DNA from: Oceanotoga teriensis
GTDB taxonomy: Bacteria; Thermotogota; Thermotogae; Petrotogales; Petrotogaceae
DNA: 64,000 nt
Assembly: GCF_003148465.1 (NCBI RefSeq)
Contig: NZ_QGGI01000001.1
Span: 159,170 to 223,169, forward strand
Direction: 5' to 3'
Under the pieces are notes generated by a model. That model had not been told where the DNA came from. It made no database searches and saw only the letters and a list, made by a program, of their open reading frames with translations. The translations under genes were made by a program, and so were the position numbers. Position 1 is the stretch's first letter. Each line of letters opens with the position of its first letter. This document shows, piece by piece, positions 27,389-35,504 of this stretch.

Positions 27389-28888
27389 TTACCACCTCGT
27401 TGTAATCTTAACTTCAGATGCACTTGGAATAATTGAATATTTTTTTAATATTTCTCTATCATCTAATTTCATATATATTCTAACTATTTGAATCAAATTA
27501 CTTTCCATAAGCTTATAAGCAGGATATTTTTCATAAACTTGTTCAAATGAAATAATATCTTCATTAATATCTTTTATATAAACATCACTCGCTAAAAATT
27601 CTTTAGGATGAACCAAAGATAATTTATAAGGAGAATCTATTTTAAATATCAAATCAAAATCTTCAAGAATTTTCCTAAGTATTTCTTTATCCTCTTTATC
27701 TATATCAAGATCTAAAGTTTTTTCAATATTTTCTTTGATGATATTCAATGAATTTTCAGCAACAGACATACTAACAACAGAAGGATCTACTCCAGTCATT
27801 GAAAAAGGAATTTCCATAACAAGTTTCCATAAATCTCTTTGTTTTAATCTCATAATTATTTCATGTGCATAAAAAATTTTATTCGATTTTTCCATAAGAT
27901 TTGAATTCAAAGTTAAATCATATCTATCTTTTTCATATATAATATCATATAGAAATTCAAGTTCATTTATAATACTTGAATCTGTTAATTTTACAAATTT
28001 TTCAGGTGTTTCAACTCTCTCTTTAAGATCTAAAACATCATATGCAACTTTTAAAACTTCTTGAAGCATTTGATCTGCAGCTCTTGAAGTTTTATGAAAA
28101 TAAACATTTTTATACATCATAAATCTTGAAAATAAAGAAGTATATATATCATCTATTACTTTTATAGAATAAACTATTTTTCCATTATTATGCATTCCTG
28201 AATTTCTTATAAGCCTATCAACAGCACCAGTACCAAAATGTCTTGTTCCTGCATAATATGAATCTCTTAAAACAAAATCAAGTCTATCAGCACCTAAAGG
28301 ACCTTGAACTATGTTAAAATCAACACTTCCAGTATTTTCACCTTCAAAAACTTCTATTACAAGATTCATCAATTCATTTAATGCTTCATCAATATTATCA
28401 TCGCAAACTTCTTTTTTTATAGTTAGGCTTAAATCTTTATAAAAATCATTTTTAGTTCTATGATCATTTATATTATAAAAACCTTTTTTTATATCTTCTA
28501 TTAATTTCCCTTTTATTATTCTTTCTCTAAATTCATCATGGCCATCCTTATAACCCATCTTTTTATAAACAATATCATCAAATTGATGTGAATAAGGGCC
28601 ATGACCAATATCATGAACCAATCCAGCAATTCTTAAAACTCTATATTTAGAATGATTTTCTGGGTAAAGATGTTTAGCATAAAGGCCTGAAAGGTGCATT
28701 ACTCCCAACGAATGTCCAAAACGGGTATGTGTTGCAGATGGATAAACATATTCCGCACCTGCAAGTTGGCTTAAATACCTAAGTCTTTGCATAGAAGGAG
28801 TATCAGTTATAACTATTTCTAATGGATATAAAAATATTTCAGAATGAATAGGATCTCTGGATACTTTATAATAAAGTTCATTATTCAT
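27389..28888 (-). CDS. HD-domain phosphohydrolase (SAMHD1/YwfO-like)
   Basis: 499 aa. An N-terminal HD domain: RYLSQLAGAEYVYPSATHTRFGHSLGVMHLSG (about 40-72) with the first His, LVHDIGHGPYSHQFD (about 91-105) with the His-Asp pair, and a later conserved Asp in LGADRLDFVLRDSYYAG (about 202-218). This order is that of the dNTP triphosphohydrolase-related YwfO/SAMHD1 proteins. A C-terminal ~200 aa part is variable. Substrate unknown. ATG at 28888 is well spaced from GGAG; the GTG nine bases upstream overlaps the SD. Confidence 0.87.
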   Translation of the reverse strand: MNNELYYKVSRDPIHSEIFLYPLEIVITDTPSMQRLRYLSQLAGAEYVYPSATHTRFGHSLGVMHLSGLYAKHLYPENHSKYRVLRIAGLVHDIGHGPYSHQFDDIVYKKMGYKDGHDEFRERIIKGKLIEDIKKGFYNINDHRTKNDFYKDLSLTIKKEVCDDNIDEALNELMNLVIEVFEGENTGSVDFNIVQGPLGADRLDFVLRDSYYAGTRHFGTGAVDRLIRNSGMHNNGKIVYSIKVIDDIYTSLFSRFMMYKNVYFHKTSRAADQMLQEVLKVAYDVLDLKERVETPEKFVKLTDSSIINELEFLYDIIYEKDRYDLTLNSNLMEKSNKIFYAHEIIMRLKQRDLWKLVMEIPFSMTGVDPSVVSMSVAENSLNIIKENIEKTLDLDIDKEDKEILRKILEDFDLIFKIDSPYKLSLVHPKEFLASDVYIKDINEDIISFEQVYEKYPAYKLMESNLIQIVRIYMKLDDREILKKYSIIPSASEVKITTRW

Positions 28889-28900
28889 AATAAACACTCC

Positions 28901-29566
28901 TTATATAAAATTGAATACTATCAACATGATATAAGCCAACACAACTATCGCACACATAAAATAATAAATATATTTCCATATATTCCATGATGTTTTAGAA
29001 AATGTAACAGGCATAAGCCATCCAAAAGTAAACCCAGCTGCAAGACCGCCTAAATGAGCAAAATTATTTATAGTATTCATAGTAAATCCAAAAAGAATAT
29101 TTATAATAATAAAAGGTAATAAAGCTGTACCTGTTAGAGGTTTCAACATCCTTGGTGTATCTTGTCTAAAACCAGATCCAAATAAAAGTCCAACAAGACC
29201 AAAAATTGCTCCAGAAGCTCCAACAGAAAATGTTCCTGGTATTATAAGTTGTGTCATCAAATTACCAAAAAAACCAGAAATAACATAAACAGAAAAATAT
29301 TTATAAGGACCATATATTCTCTCAACCATATTTCCAAAATAAAAAAGGGCATACATATTAAATAATATATGTAAAATACCTCCATGTACAAACATGGAAG
29401 TTATCAATCTATTAAACTGTCCCGCACTTACAAAAGGTCCATATTGTGCACCAAATCTCAATAAAATCAAAGGATTATTAAAAGCACCAAATCCTCCAAA
29501 CAAAAACATCAAAGCAAAAATGATTAAATTTGCTATGATTAAATAATTAGTAACAGTTTTCTGCAT
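28901..29566 (-). CDS. Rhomboid-family intramembrane serine protease
   Basis: 221 aa with six or seven membrane helices. The catalytic dyad is visible: GASGAIFGLVG (Ser of GxSG, about residue 120) and NFAHLGGLAAGF (His, about 170). MFVHGGILHILFNMYALFYFG (about 60-80) is the conserved His-Asn helix. It cuts other membrane proteins within the bilayer; the targets are not known. It starts at the ROK kinase stop (overlap of one base) and precedes the HD gene by 12 bp. Confidence 0.93.
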   Translation of the reverse strand: MQKTVTNYLIIANLIIFALMFLFGGFGAFNNPLILLRFGAQYGPFVSAGQFNRLITSMFVHGGILHILFNMYALFYFGNMVERIYGPYKYFSVYVISGFFGNLMTQLIIPGTFSVGASGAIFGLVGLLFGSGFRQDTPRMLKPLTGTALLPFIIINILFGFTMNTINNFAHLGGLAAGFTFGWLMPVTFSKTSWNIWKYIYYFMCAIVVLAYIMLIVFNFI

Positions 29567-30513
29567 TATTCCACTCCTTTTGAAAATATGGCAGCAGAAG
29601 CAGCTCCTAATATACCTGCATTTTCTACAAGATCTGACTGCTCTATTCTATAAGTGCCTCTAAAACTAACCATAACATATTTTTTTGTTCTTTCTCTTAA
29701 TGGTTTAAATAAGGTTTCACCAGCTTTACTCATGCCTCCACCTATAATTATCATTTCTGGATTAAACATATGAACATATCCTCCGATGGCCCTTGCAAGA
29801 ACCTCAACAGTTTCATTAACAACAATTTTTGCAAGTTCATCATTTTCTTCACATGCTTTAAATACATGTTTAGACTCTATTTTGTTTATGTCTCCAGCAA
29901 ATTTAATCATTAAAGATTCAGGATACCTCGGAGCCAATTCTCTTGCATGTAATCCAACAAATTTAGCTGATGCTACAGATTCCAAACAACCCCTTGAACC
30001 ACAACCACACATTGGTCCCTCTGGAACTATAACTATATGTCCAAGTTCAGCTCCAATACCATTATTTCCAGTTATAAAAGTACCATTTGCAACTACTCCA
30101 GAACCTATACCAGTACCAAGAGTTAAAGCAATAAAATTTTGAGAACCTTTTGCTTTACCAAAATACCATTCTCCAAGAGTAAAAGCATTTGCATCGTTTT
30201 CCACTATTATTTCTTTATCAATTAATTCTGAAACTTTTTCTGTAAGATGAAAATCACGCCAATCTGGAAAATTTGGTGAAAATCTAACTATTCCTTTTTT
30301 TCTATCAATTGAACCAGGAGATCCAATTCCTACATATTCAAAATCATCATCTCCAGCAACTTCTTTTATAGCTAAAGCAATATTCTCAACGATTTTATCT
30401 GGGCCTTTGTCAACCTCTGTAGCTCTTGAAACTTTTCTAACTATTCCTTTTTCTCTATCAACTAATCCAACTTTTATTTCTGTACCACCAAGGTCAACTC
30501 CAACTATGTACAC
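29566..30513 (-). CDS. ROK-family sugar kinase (glucokinase type)
   Basis: 315 aa. Phosphate-1 motif GVDLGGTEIKVG at residues 5-16, active-site VENDANAFTLGEWYFG (about 109), GTGIGSGVV, and the ROK zinc motif CGCGSRGCLES (about 172-182). These enzymes phosphorylate glucose or a related hexose with ATP. A GTG nine bases further upstream overlaps the GGAGAGTG ribosome site; the second GTG (VYIVGVDLGG) is spaced correctly and chosen. First gene of the unit that runs through gatB. Confidence 0.9.
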   Translation of the reverse strand: MYIVGVDLGGTEIKVGLVDREKGIVRKVSRATEVDKGPDKIVENIALAIKEVAGDDDFEYVGIGSPGSIDRKKGIVRFSPNFPDWRDFHLTEKVSELIDKEIIVENDANAFTLGEWYFGKAKGSQNFIALTLGTGIGSGVVANGTFITGNNGIGAELGHIVIVPEGPMCGCGSRGCLESVASAKFVGLHARELAPRYPESLMIKFAGDINKIESKHVFKACEENDELAKIVVNETVEVLARAIGGYVHMFNPEMIIIGGGMSKAGETLFKPLRERTKKYVMVSFRGTYRIEQSDLVENAGILGAASAAIFSKGVE

Positions 30514-30567
30514 TAAAATCACTCTCCTGTATATATTTAAAATTTATTTATTTAATCATCCTTTTAT

Positions 30568-30596
30568 ATTATACCTTAAGGAATTTTAATTTACAA
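30568..30596 (-). promoter_or_regulatory. Promoter of the ROK kinase-gatB unit
   Basis: Minus strand: -35 TTGTAA (30591-30596), 17-bp spacer, -10 TATAAT (30568-30573). About 55 bp upstream of the ROK start. Confidence 0.65.
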
Positions 30597-30677
30597 AAAA
30601 TATATTTAAATATTATATTTCATATCCTTTCAATTATCTGTTATAATCATAAAAGTAAAATAATGGAGGTGTAAAAA

Positions 30678-31325
30678 ATGAATTACGCAATAATAGTTTC
30701 TGGTGGAATTGGAAAACGTTCTGGTCTTAATATTCCAAAACAATTTTATAAAATACGAAATAAAACAATATTAGAAACAACTATAGAAAAATTTGAAAAC
30801 TCAAATATAGATAAAATACTTATAGTATCCAATATAGACTACATAAACAAAACAAAAGAAATAACCAAAAAATTCAAAAAAGTTAACACTGTAATAGCTG
30901 GTGGAAATTCAAGAGCCGAAAGTGTTTTTGAAGGTTTAAAGTACTTACAAAATAAAAATATAGATATAATTTGCATACATGATGTAGTAAGACCTTTTAT
31001 TCAATCTGAGGATATCAACAAATACTTAATAGAATCTAAAAATCATGATGCTATAATACCAGCAATACAAGAAATTGATACAATTTCTCTTACAGACTCT
31101 AATGGAAATATAATAAAATTTCTTGAACGTTCGAAAGTATTTAGACATTTAACTCCACAATTTTTCAATTATGAAAAATTATTCATTAGTTATAAAAAAA
31201 ATATAAAAAATATAAAAAAATTTACAGATGATGCTTCAATATACTTTGAAGAATATAAAAATATAAAAATAATACCTGGAAACAAAGAAAATATAAAATT
31301 AACAAATCCAGAAGATTTTAAATGA
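30678..31325 (+). CDS. ispD: 2-C-methyl-D-erythritol 4-phosphate cytidylyltransferase
   Basis: 215 aa. Nucleotide-binding start VSGGIGKRSGLNIPKQFYKI (about 8-27), then HDVVRPFIQSEDI (about 100), the substrate Arg/Thr region RSKVFRHLTPQ (about 150) and TDDASIYFEEY. IspD joins CTP to MEP in the non-mevalonate route to isoprenoids, supplying the polyprenyl synthase at 464. TarI-type ribitol-phosphate cytidylyltransferases share this fold, but no tar genes are present. ATG after GGAGGTG. The stop lies in a terminator that also belongs to the opposing gene's coding end. Confidence 0.85.
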   Translation: MNYAIIVSGGIGKRSGLNIPKQFYKIRNKTILETTIEKFENSNIDKILIVSNIDYINKTKEITKKFKKVNTVIAGGNSRAESVFEGLKYLQNKNIDIICIHDVVRPFIQSEDINKYLIESKNHDAIIPAIQEIDTISLTDSNGNIIKFLERSKVFRHLTPQFFNYEKLFISYKKNIKNIKKFTDDASIYFEEYKNIKIIPGNKENIKLTNPEDFK

Positions 31326-32025
31326 AAAAGAGAGAAATCTTTAGATTTCTCTCTTTTTCATATTTTAAATAAAATTGAATATCCTCAATATCATTACCAA
31401 AAAAATCTGCCCCTATTTTTTTATAAAGATTTGAATCTTCATAAAAAGGATATCCACCAACAATTACCATCATTTTTTTTAAATTATCTTCTTTTTTTAT
31501 ACTTTTTACAAGTTTTTTCAAATTATCTAAATTTTTTTTAAGAGTTACAGATATAAGTATTGCATCAAAATTATTTTTATTTAAAAATCGCATATATGAT
31601 TTTATAGGAACGTTTGTACCTAAATAATTTATATTAAATCCTTCAGCATAAAGCAAATCTGAAATCATCTTTATTCCTATTTCATGATATTCACCCTCAA
31701 TAGTTCCACAAATTATATTTTTTTGATTTTCTTCATGATTAAATTCATTAACAAAAATATGTGACATTATAATTTTTGTTGATTCAGAAAAATAATGTTC
31801 ATCACCAACATCGATCTCATTATTTTCCCACATATCTCCAATTTTATACAAAGATTCTCTAAATACATTTAAATAAATATCTTTTATACTAAAATTCATT
31901 TTTTTTAGATTTAATATAAATTTTAAAGCTCTATCTAATTCATTATTAAATATCAATTTTATATATTCATCTCTGAATTGTTCAAATTTTTCTAATTTTT
32001 TATTTTCAGTATTAAAATTAATCAT
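31318..32025 (-). CDS. Stand-alone cobalamin-binding protein (CarH-type B12 module, no HTH)
   Basis: 235 aa. Residues ~1-95 form the four-helix cap of methionine-synthase-like B12 modules. It holds Trp66 and, exactly ten residues later, Glu76-His77, matching the W-x9-EH motif of adenosylcobalamin photoreceptors such as CarH. Residues ~104-225 are the Rossmann-like B12 domain with Glu112-x-His114-x-x-Gly117, where His114 is the expected lower axial ligand, plus the VGGYPF strand end. CarH's light-state upper ligand (the His after that Trp) is Glu67 here. There is no MerR DNA-binding domain. Start ATG at 32025; the GTG upstream overlaps the SD. Role: B12/light/redox sensing or corrinoid methyl transfer. 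Confidence 0.82.
   Translation of the reverse strand: MINFNTENKKLEKFEQFRDEYIKLIFNNELDRALKFILNLKKMNFSIKDIYLNVFRESLYKIGDMWENNEIDVGDEHYFSESTKIIMSHIFVNEFNHEENQKNIICGTIEGEYHEIGIKMISDLLYAEGFNINYLGTNVPIKSYMRFLNKNNFDAILISVTLKKNLDNLKKLVKSIKKEDNLKKMMVIVGGYPFYEDSNLYKKIGADFFGNDIEDIQFYLKYEKERNLKISLFFI
31324..31359. terminator. Hairpin terminator of ispD inside the opposing gene's 3' end
   Basis: A nearly loopless inverted repeat: 17 bases (31324-31340) pair perfectly with 31343-31359; the core is AGAGAGAAATCT. The T-rich right arm acts for ispD. The B12-protein gene on the other strand reads through this hairpin to its stop at 31318-31320, so those codons are constrained by both jobs. Confidence 0.8.
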
Positions 32026-32112
32026 ATTTAACACCCCATATGAATTAATAAAATTTTTATCTATATAAATTTAACTCTTTTTATTACTAAAAAATTAATA
32101 ATAGATTGCTTT

Positions 32113-32943
32113 TTAAAAAGAAAGTTTATTAAATATCATAGGATAAATTCCGATACCAAAAAATACTATAAAAAAATATCTAATCATATCAAAAATAACA
32201 TGATCAACAAAAAAAATTTTTAATGAAATCTTTAAAATAAAAATTAATCCTATTCCTAAAAAAATTCTTAAAAATTTTTTAATAAATTTTATATCAGTAT
32301 TAAAATTAATATATTTTTTTTCTAATATAATACCCAAAACAAATCCAAAGTAACTTCCATAAACTTTATAAAAATCTGCCGATTCTACAAATAATAATAA
32401 GGGCGCAAAAATCATTAATAAAATAATATACATTTTATTTCTACTCAAAACTCTATAATAAAAAAAGTAAGTAATATAAGAAATAAATACCCCTAAAATA
32501 ATTCCAACTAAAACATCTTTTGGATAATGAACGCCCAAATAAAGTCTTGAAAAGCCTATTAATATTATCATTATAAAAGAAAAAAAATAAATAATTTTTT
32601 TCCTAATATAAAAAGACAAAGAACTATAAAATGTTCCTGCACCCTGACTATGGCCACTTGGGAAAGAATAACCTGTAGCAGTTTCAACTCTCAAACTTCT
32701 TATATTTTCTTCTCCAATTGGTCTATTAAATTTAAATATATCTTTTAAAAAATTATTAACTAATAAGCTCGAAAAAATAGAAAATCCCATATATTCTCCA
32801 AATCTCTTATCAATTCCCCAATAAATAACTGCCAAAACCGGTATTATAAAAAGTTCTTCTCCAAAAATAGTTATTATTTCAAAAAAAACATCAAAAAAAT
32901 TATTATTAATGCTTTGAATACTTTTTAAAATTTCTAGTTCCAT
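32113..32943 (-). CDS. PAP2-family membrane phosphatase
   Basis: 276 aa with about seven helices. The three acid-phosphatase motifs are complete: KDIFKFNRP (Lys-x6-Arg-Pro), YSFPSGHSQGAG and SRLYLGVHYPKDVLVG (with the His nucleophile). Members dephosphorylate lipid phosphates or undecaprenyl diphosphate outside the membrane. It has an extra C-terminal membrane part (~190-276) beyond the minimal family length. Independent transcription is likely; ATG after GAGGTG. Confidence 0.9.
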   Translation of the reverse strand: MELEILKSIQSINNNFFDVFFEIITIFGEELFIIPVLAVIYWGIDKRFGEYMGFSIFSSLLVNNFLKDIFKFNRPIGEENIRSLRVETATGYSFPSGHSQGAGTFYSSLSFYIRKKIIYFFSFIMIILIGFSRLYLGVHYPKDVLVGIILGVFISYITYFFYYRVLSRNKMYIILLMIFAPLLLFVESADFYKVYGSYFGFVLGIILEKKYINFNTDIKFIKKFLRIFLGIGLIFILKISLKIFFVDHVIFDMIRYFFIVFFGIGIYPMIFNKLSF

Positions 32944-33069
32944 AAAAACACCTCAAATTATTATATTTTAATATTATATTATATCATTTTATCTAGTCCA
33001 TATCTTAACAAGAAATTTATTTATATTTTTAATGATATAATAAAATATAAATATTAAGGGGGACTTTTT

Positions 33070-33132
33070 ATGATGTATATAATTAATATTAAATTTTTAG
33101 GTAATATAAATGTATTTGCTGATAGTGGATGA
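33070..33132 (+). CDS. Candidate 20-residue leader peptide
   Basis: ATGATG start directly after a strong AAGGGGGA ribosome site, encoding MMYIINIKFLGNINVFADSG, then TGA, ending 26 bp before the MFS gene. A TATAAT-like element lies about 30 bp upstream. The hydrophobic peptide has no homologue I can name. It may be a small protein or a leader whose translation controls the transporter gene. Confidence 0.45.
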   Translation: MMYIINIKFLGNINVFADSG

Positions 33133-33158
33133 ATAAAATAATTATGAGGTGATAGCAA

Positions 33159-34337
33159 ATGCATTTTGAAATTGATAAAATAGAAAGAAATATAAAAAAG
33201 AATTATATATTTACATTTTTTTCAAATTTAAATTTAACTGGTACAATTTGGATAATATTTTTATCTTATAAAGGAATGAATTTGACCCAAATAGGCTTAT
33301 TAGAAGGAATATTTCATTTGACTTCATTTTTTATGGAAGTACCAACAGGAATAATTGCAGACTTTTTCGGTAGAAAAACTAGTAGAAGTTTTGGAAGATT
33401 TATTTCTATAATTTCTAACATTATATTTATAAATTCTAATAATTTTTATTTTTTTACAATAAGCATGATATTTAATGCACTATCTTATAATCTTGAGTCT
33501 GGAGCAGGTCAAGCTTTATTATACGACTCTCTAATTAATATATCAAAAGAAGAAGAATTTTTAAAAATATCTGGAAAAATAGAATTTATAACTCAAATAG
33601 GTATGTTATTTGGATACTTATTAGGTGGTTATTTTGCCGATAAAAGTTTTGAATTAGCTTATAATATAGCAATTATAATAGGAATTATAAATTTTCTTTA
33701 TAGCTTTTCTTTTGAAGAACCTAAAATAAAATATAATTATAATTCAAAAAATTTCGCAAATTTTATCAATCAGAACAAAGATAGTTTTAAAGAATTGATC
33801 AAAGATAAAAAATTGTTTTTTATTGTTTTATTTTCAGAATTATTAACCATGTTTTGTACAACAGTATTTTTTTACTTACAAAATGATCTATATTATAAAG
33901 GTTTCAATACTACAAAAATAGGATTAATATTTTCAATTTCTGGTGTAATAAGTGCTTTTTTTTCAATATATACACAAAAAATAAAAAACGTTCTGACAGA
34001 AAAAGGTATTTTTTTGATATTTCCAATAATAATTTCTATTTCTTTAATATCTATGGGAATTTCAAAAATACCTTATATATTTTTTATTTTAATTTCTATA
34101 TCAGAAAGCATAATTTTTGTAACTTATTCTGATTATATAAATAAAAAAATCTCTTCTGATAAAAGAGCTACTATCCTTTCTATGTGTTCTATGATATTTA
34201 GTATATATATGATAATAATATTTCCTCTATTCGGAAAAATTGGTGATATATATGGTTTACAAAAATCTTTTTTAAGTTTAGGTTTAATCTTATTAATACC
34301 AATTTTTATAAATATTATAATAAATATAAAAAAGTAA
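33159..34337 (+). CDS. MFS transporter
   Basis: 392 aa, twelve predicted helices in two halves. The family signature is seen in LLEGIFHLTSFFMEVPTGIIADFFGRKTSRSFGR (cytoplasmic loop 2-3, G-x-x-x-D-x-x-G-R-K) and a helix-4 E-S-G-A-G. Typical of drug or metabolite efflux-like groups; the substrate is not identifiable. Preceded by GAGGTGAT and a possible leader peptide; ends in a strong terminator, so it forms a short unit of its own. Confidence 0.85.
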   Translation: MHFEIDKIERNIKKNYIFTFFSNLNLTGTIWIIFLSYKGMNLTQIGLLEGIFHLTSFFMEVPTGIIADFFGRKTSRSFGRFISIISNIIFINSNNFYFFTISMIFNALSYNLESGAGQALLYDSLINISKEEEFLKISGKIEFITQIGMLFGYLLGGYFADKSFELAYNIAIIIGIINFLYSFSFEEPKIKYNYNSKNFANFINQNKDSFKELIKDKKLFFIVLFSELLTMFCTTVFFYLQNDLYYKGFNTTKIGLIFSISGVISAFFSIYTQKIKNVLTEKGIFLIFPIIISISLISMGISKIPYIFFILISISESIIFVTYSDYINKKISSDKRATILSMCSMIFSIYMIIIFPLFGKIGDIYGLQKSFLSLGLILLIPIFINIIINIKK

Positions 34338-34345
34338 TTTATATT

Positions 34346-34384
34346 AAGAGTATTATGATTTTCATATCATAATACTCTTTTTAT
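34346..34384 (+). terminator. Terminator after MFS gene
   Basis: 14-bp perfect stem AAGAGTATTATGAT / ATCATAATACTCTT with a 6-nt loop followed by TTTTTAT. Confidence 0.88.
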
Positions 34385-34472
34385 ATCACGACAATTATTT
34401 TAATATTATATGAATATATGTTATAATATATTATAAAAACATTAATATTATAATGATGAGGTGATTAAAATA

Positions 34473-34868
34473 TTGATATACGAAGTTCTTGGTTGGATAA
34501 ATGTTTTTCTTTTAATATTAAATGGAAGTTTATTTATATTAAAAAAAATTTATAAAAATTATAAATTTAAAAATTCCAAAAATAAAACAAAATATTTATC
34601 TTTATTAAAAAAAATCTCTTTTTTTCACAAAATAAATGGACTTTTGATTATATTAATAGCCATAATACATGCATACCTAATACTTGGAACTGTATTTTAT
34701 ATACATACAGGTTCAATTTTATTAATTCTGATAATTATAAACTTTTTATTATATATATTCAAAAATTTAAAGATCTTTAAAAAATGGCTTTTAATACATA
34801 AATTAAATACAATTATTATATTCACTGCATTAATAATCCATTTAACAAATCCATGGATATTCGGATAA
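34473..34868 (+). CDS. Minimal four-helix di-heme membrane cytochrome b (predicted)
   Basis: 131 aa, four membrane helices. Helix 2 has His52 and His66 and helix 4 has His109 and His123: two HX13H pairs, the spacing by which ferric-reductase/cytochrome b561-type proteins bind two stacked hemes. His78 is an extra one at the helix 3 boundary. A secreted DOMON protein follows 17 bp later, as in cytochrome b561-DOMON electron carriers. Start: GTG at 34461 lies inside the GAGGTGAT ribosome site, so TTG at 34473 is preferred. No flavin or NADH domain is present, so its electron donor must be quinol or another protein. Heme binding is inferred from spacing only. Confidence 0.65.
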   Translation: MIYEVLGWINVFLLILNGSLFILKKIYKNYKFKNSKNKTKYLSLLKKISFFHKINGLLIILIAIIHAYLILGTVFYIHTGSILLILIIINFLLYIFKNLKIFKKWLLIHKLNTIIIFTALIIHLTNPWIFG

Positions 34869-34885
34869 TAAAGGAGGAAAAACAA

Positions 34886-35401
34886 ATGAAAAAATTTTTT
34901 TTGATATTTATCTTTATTATAAGTATAATATTCATATTTTCTGAAAAGAGTTTATTAATCGAAGATTTTGAATATAAAAACGAAATTATAACTAAAACTG
35001 GAATGAAAATTTATTGGACTTTTAATGAAGAAAAAAGTATATATATGCTTTTAAAAGCCCCTTCTAACGGATGGATATCTATAGGTTTCAATCCAACATT
35101 TAAAATGAAAGATGCAAAAATAATTTTAATAGGATTTGAAAAAAATAACATTATTCTCGAAGAACATTTAGGAGTTTCATCTACAAAACATAAAAAAATT
35201 GATGAAAAATACATAAAAAAATATACTGGTAAAAGATCAAAAGAATTTTCAATAGCTGAGTTTGAAATTCCATTAAATAAAGAATCAAGATATACAATAA
35301 CAAAAAATGAAATCATAAAAGTAATAACAGCTTTTCATAATAATTCTGATAATTTTTTAATCAGACATTCCAAAAGAGAAACTTTAAACATTAAATTTTA
35401 A
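34886..35401 (+). CDS. Secreted DOMON-domain protein, candidate b-type cytochrome
   Basis: 171 aa. Signal peptide at residues 1-19 (KKFFLIFIFIISIIFIFS) then one DOMON beta-sandwich: W44 strand, SNGWISIGFNP (60-70), Met74 in KMKDAKI, and near the end His161 in FLIRHSKR. Met and His at these two places are the axial heme ligands in the DOMON cytochromes of AIR12 and cellobiose dehydrogenase. DOMON domains otherwise bind sugars. ATG at 34886 follows AAGGAGG; an upstream in-frame ATG has no such site. Probably the extracytoplasmic electron acceptor or donor for the preceding membrane cytochrome. Confidence 0.72.
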   Translation: MKKFFLIFIFIISIIFIFSEKSLLIEDFEYKNEIITKTGMKIYWTFNEEKSIYMLLKAPSNGWISIGFNPTFKMKDAKIILIGFEKNNIILEEHLGVSSTKHKKIDEKYIKKYTGKRSKEFSIAEFEIPLNKESRYTITKNEIIKVITAFHNNSDNFLIRHSKRETLNIKF

Positions 35402-35428
35402 GAGGCTATATATAATCTCTTTTTATTT
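35402..35428 (+). terminator. Weak terminator after the DOMON gene
   Basis: Imperfect stem AGAGG...(T)CTCT with an AT-rich middle, followed by TTTTTATTTT. It makes the following operon largely independent of the cytochrome genes. Confidence 0.45.
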
Positions 35429-35431
35429 TCT

Positions 35432-35473
35432 GTAACTTTTGTTACGGATTAATTTTTCATATATTGATACAAT
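35432..35473 (+). promoter_or_regulatory. Class II activator-type promoter with CRP/FNR-like operator
   Basis: Perfect palindrome GTAACTTTTGTTAC (35432-35445) lies upstream of a -10 element TACAAT (35468-35473); there is no good -35 hexamer. With +1 at 35480 the palindrome is centred at -41.5, the standard place for CRP/FNR-family activators. From memory, GTAAC-N4-GTTAC is the type of site predicted for HcpR, a nitrosative-stress regulator of hcp genes; no hcpR gene is in the window. A second imperfect inverted repeat CGGATTAA/TTTATCCG brackets the -10. Confidence 0.68.
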
Positions 35474-35504
35474 TTATCCGAATTAAAACATGAGGTGAAA
35501 AAAT

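Noticed and set aside
31318-32025. Annotation as the corrinoid protein of a methyltransferase
   Set aside because: No MtaB/MtgB-type methyltransferase or activase is nearby, and the W-x9-EH motif points to CarH-like sensing. Kept only as an alternative.
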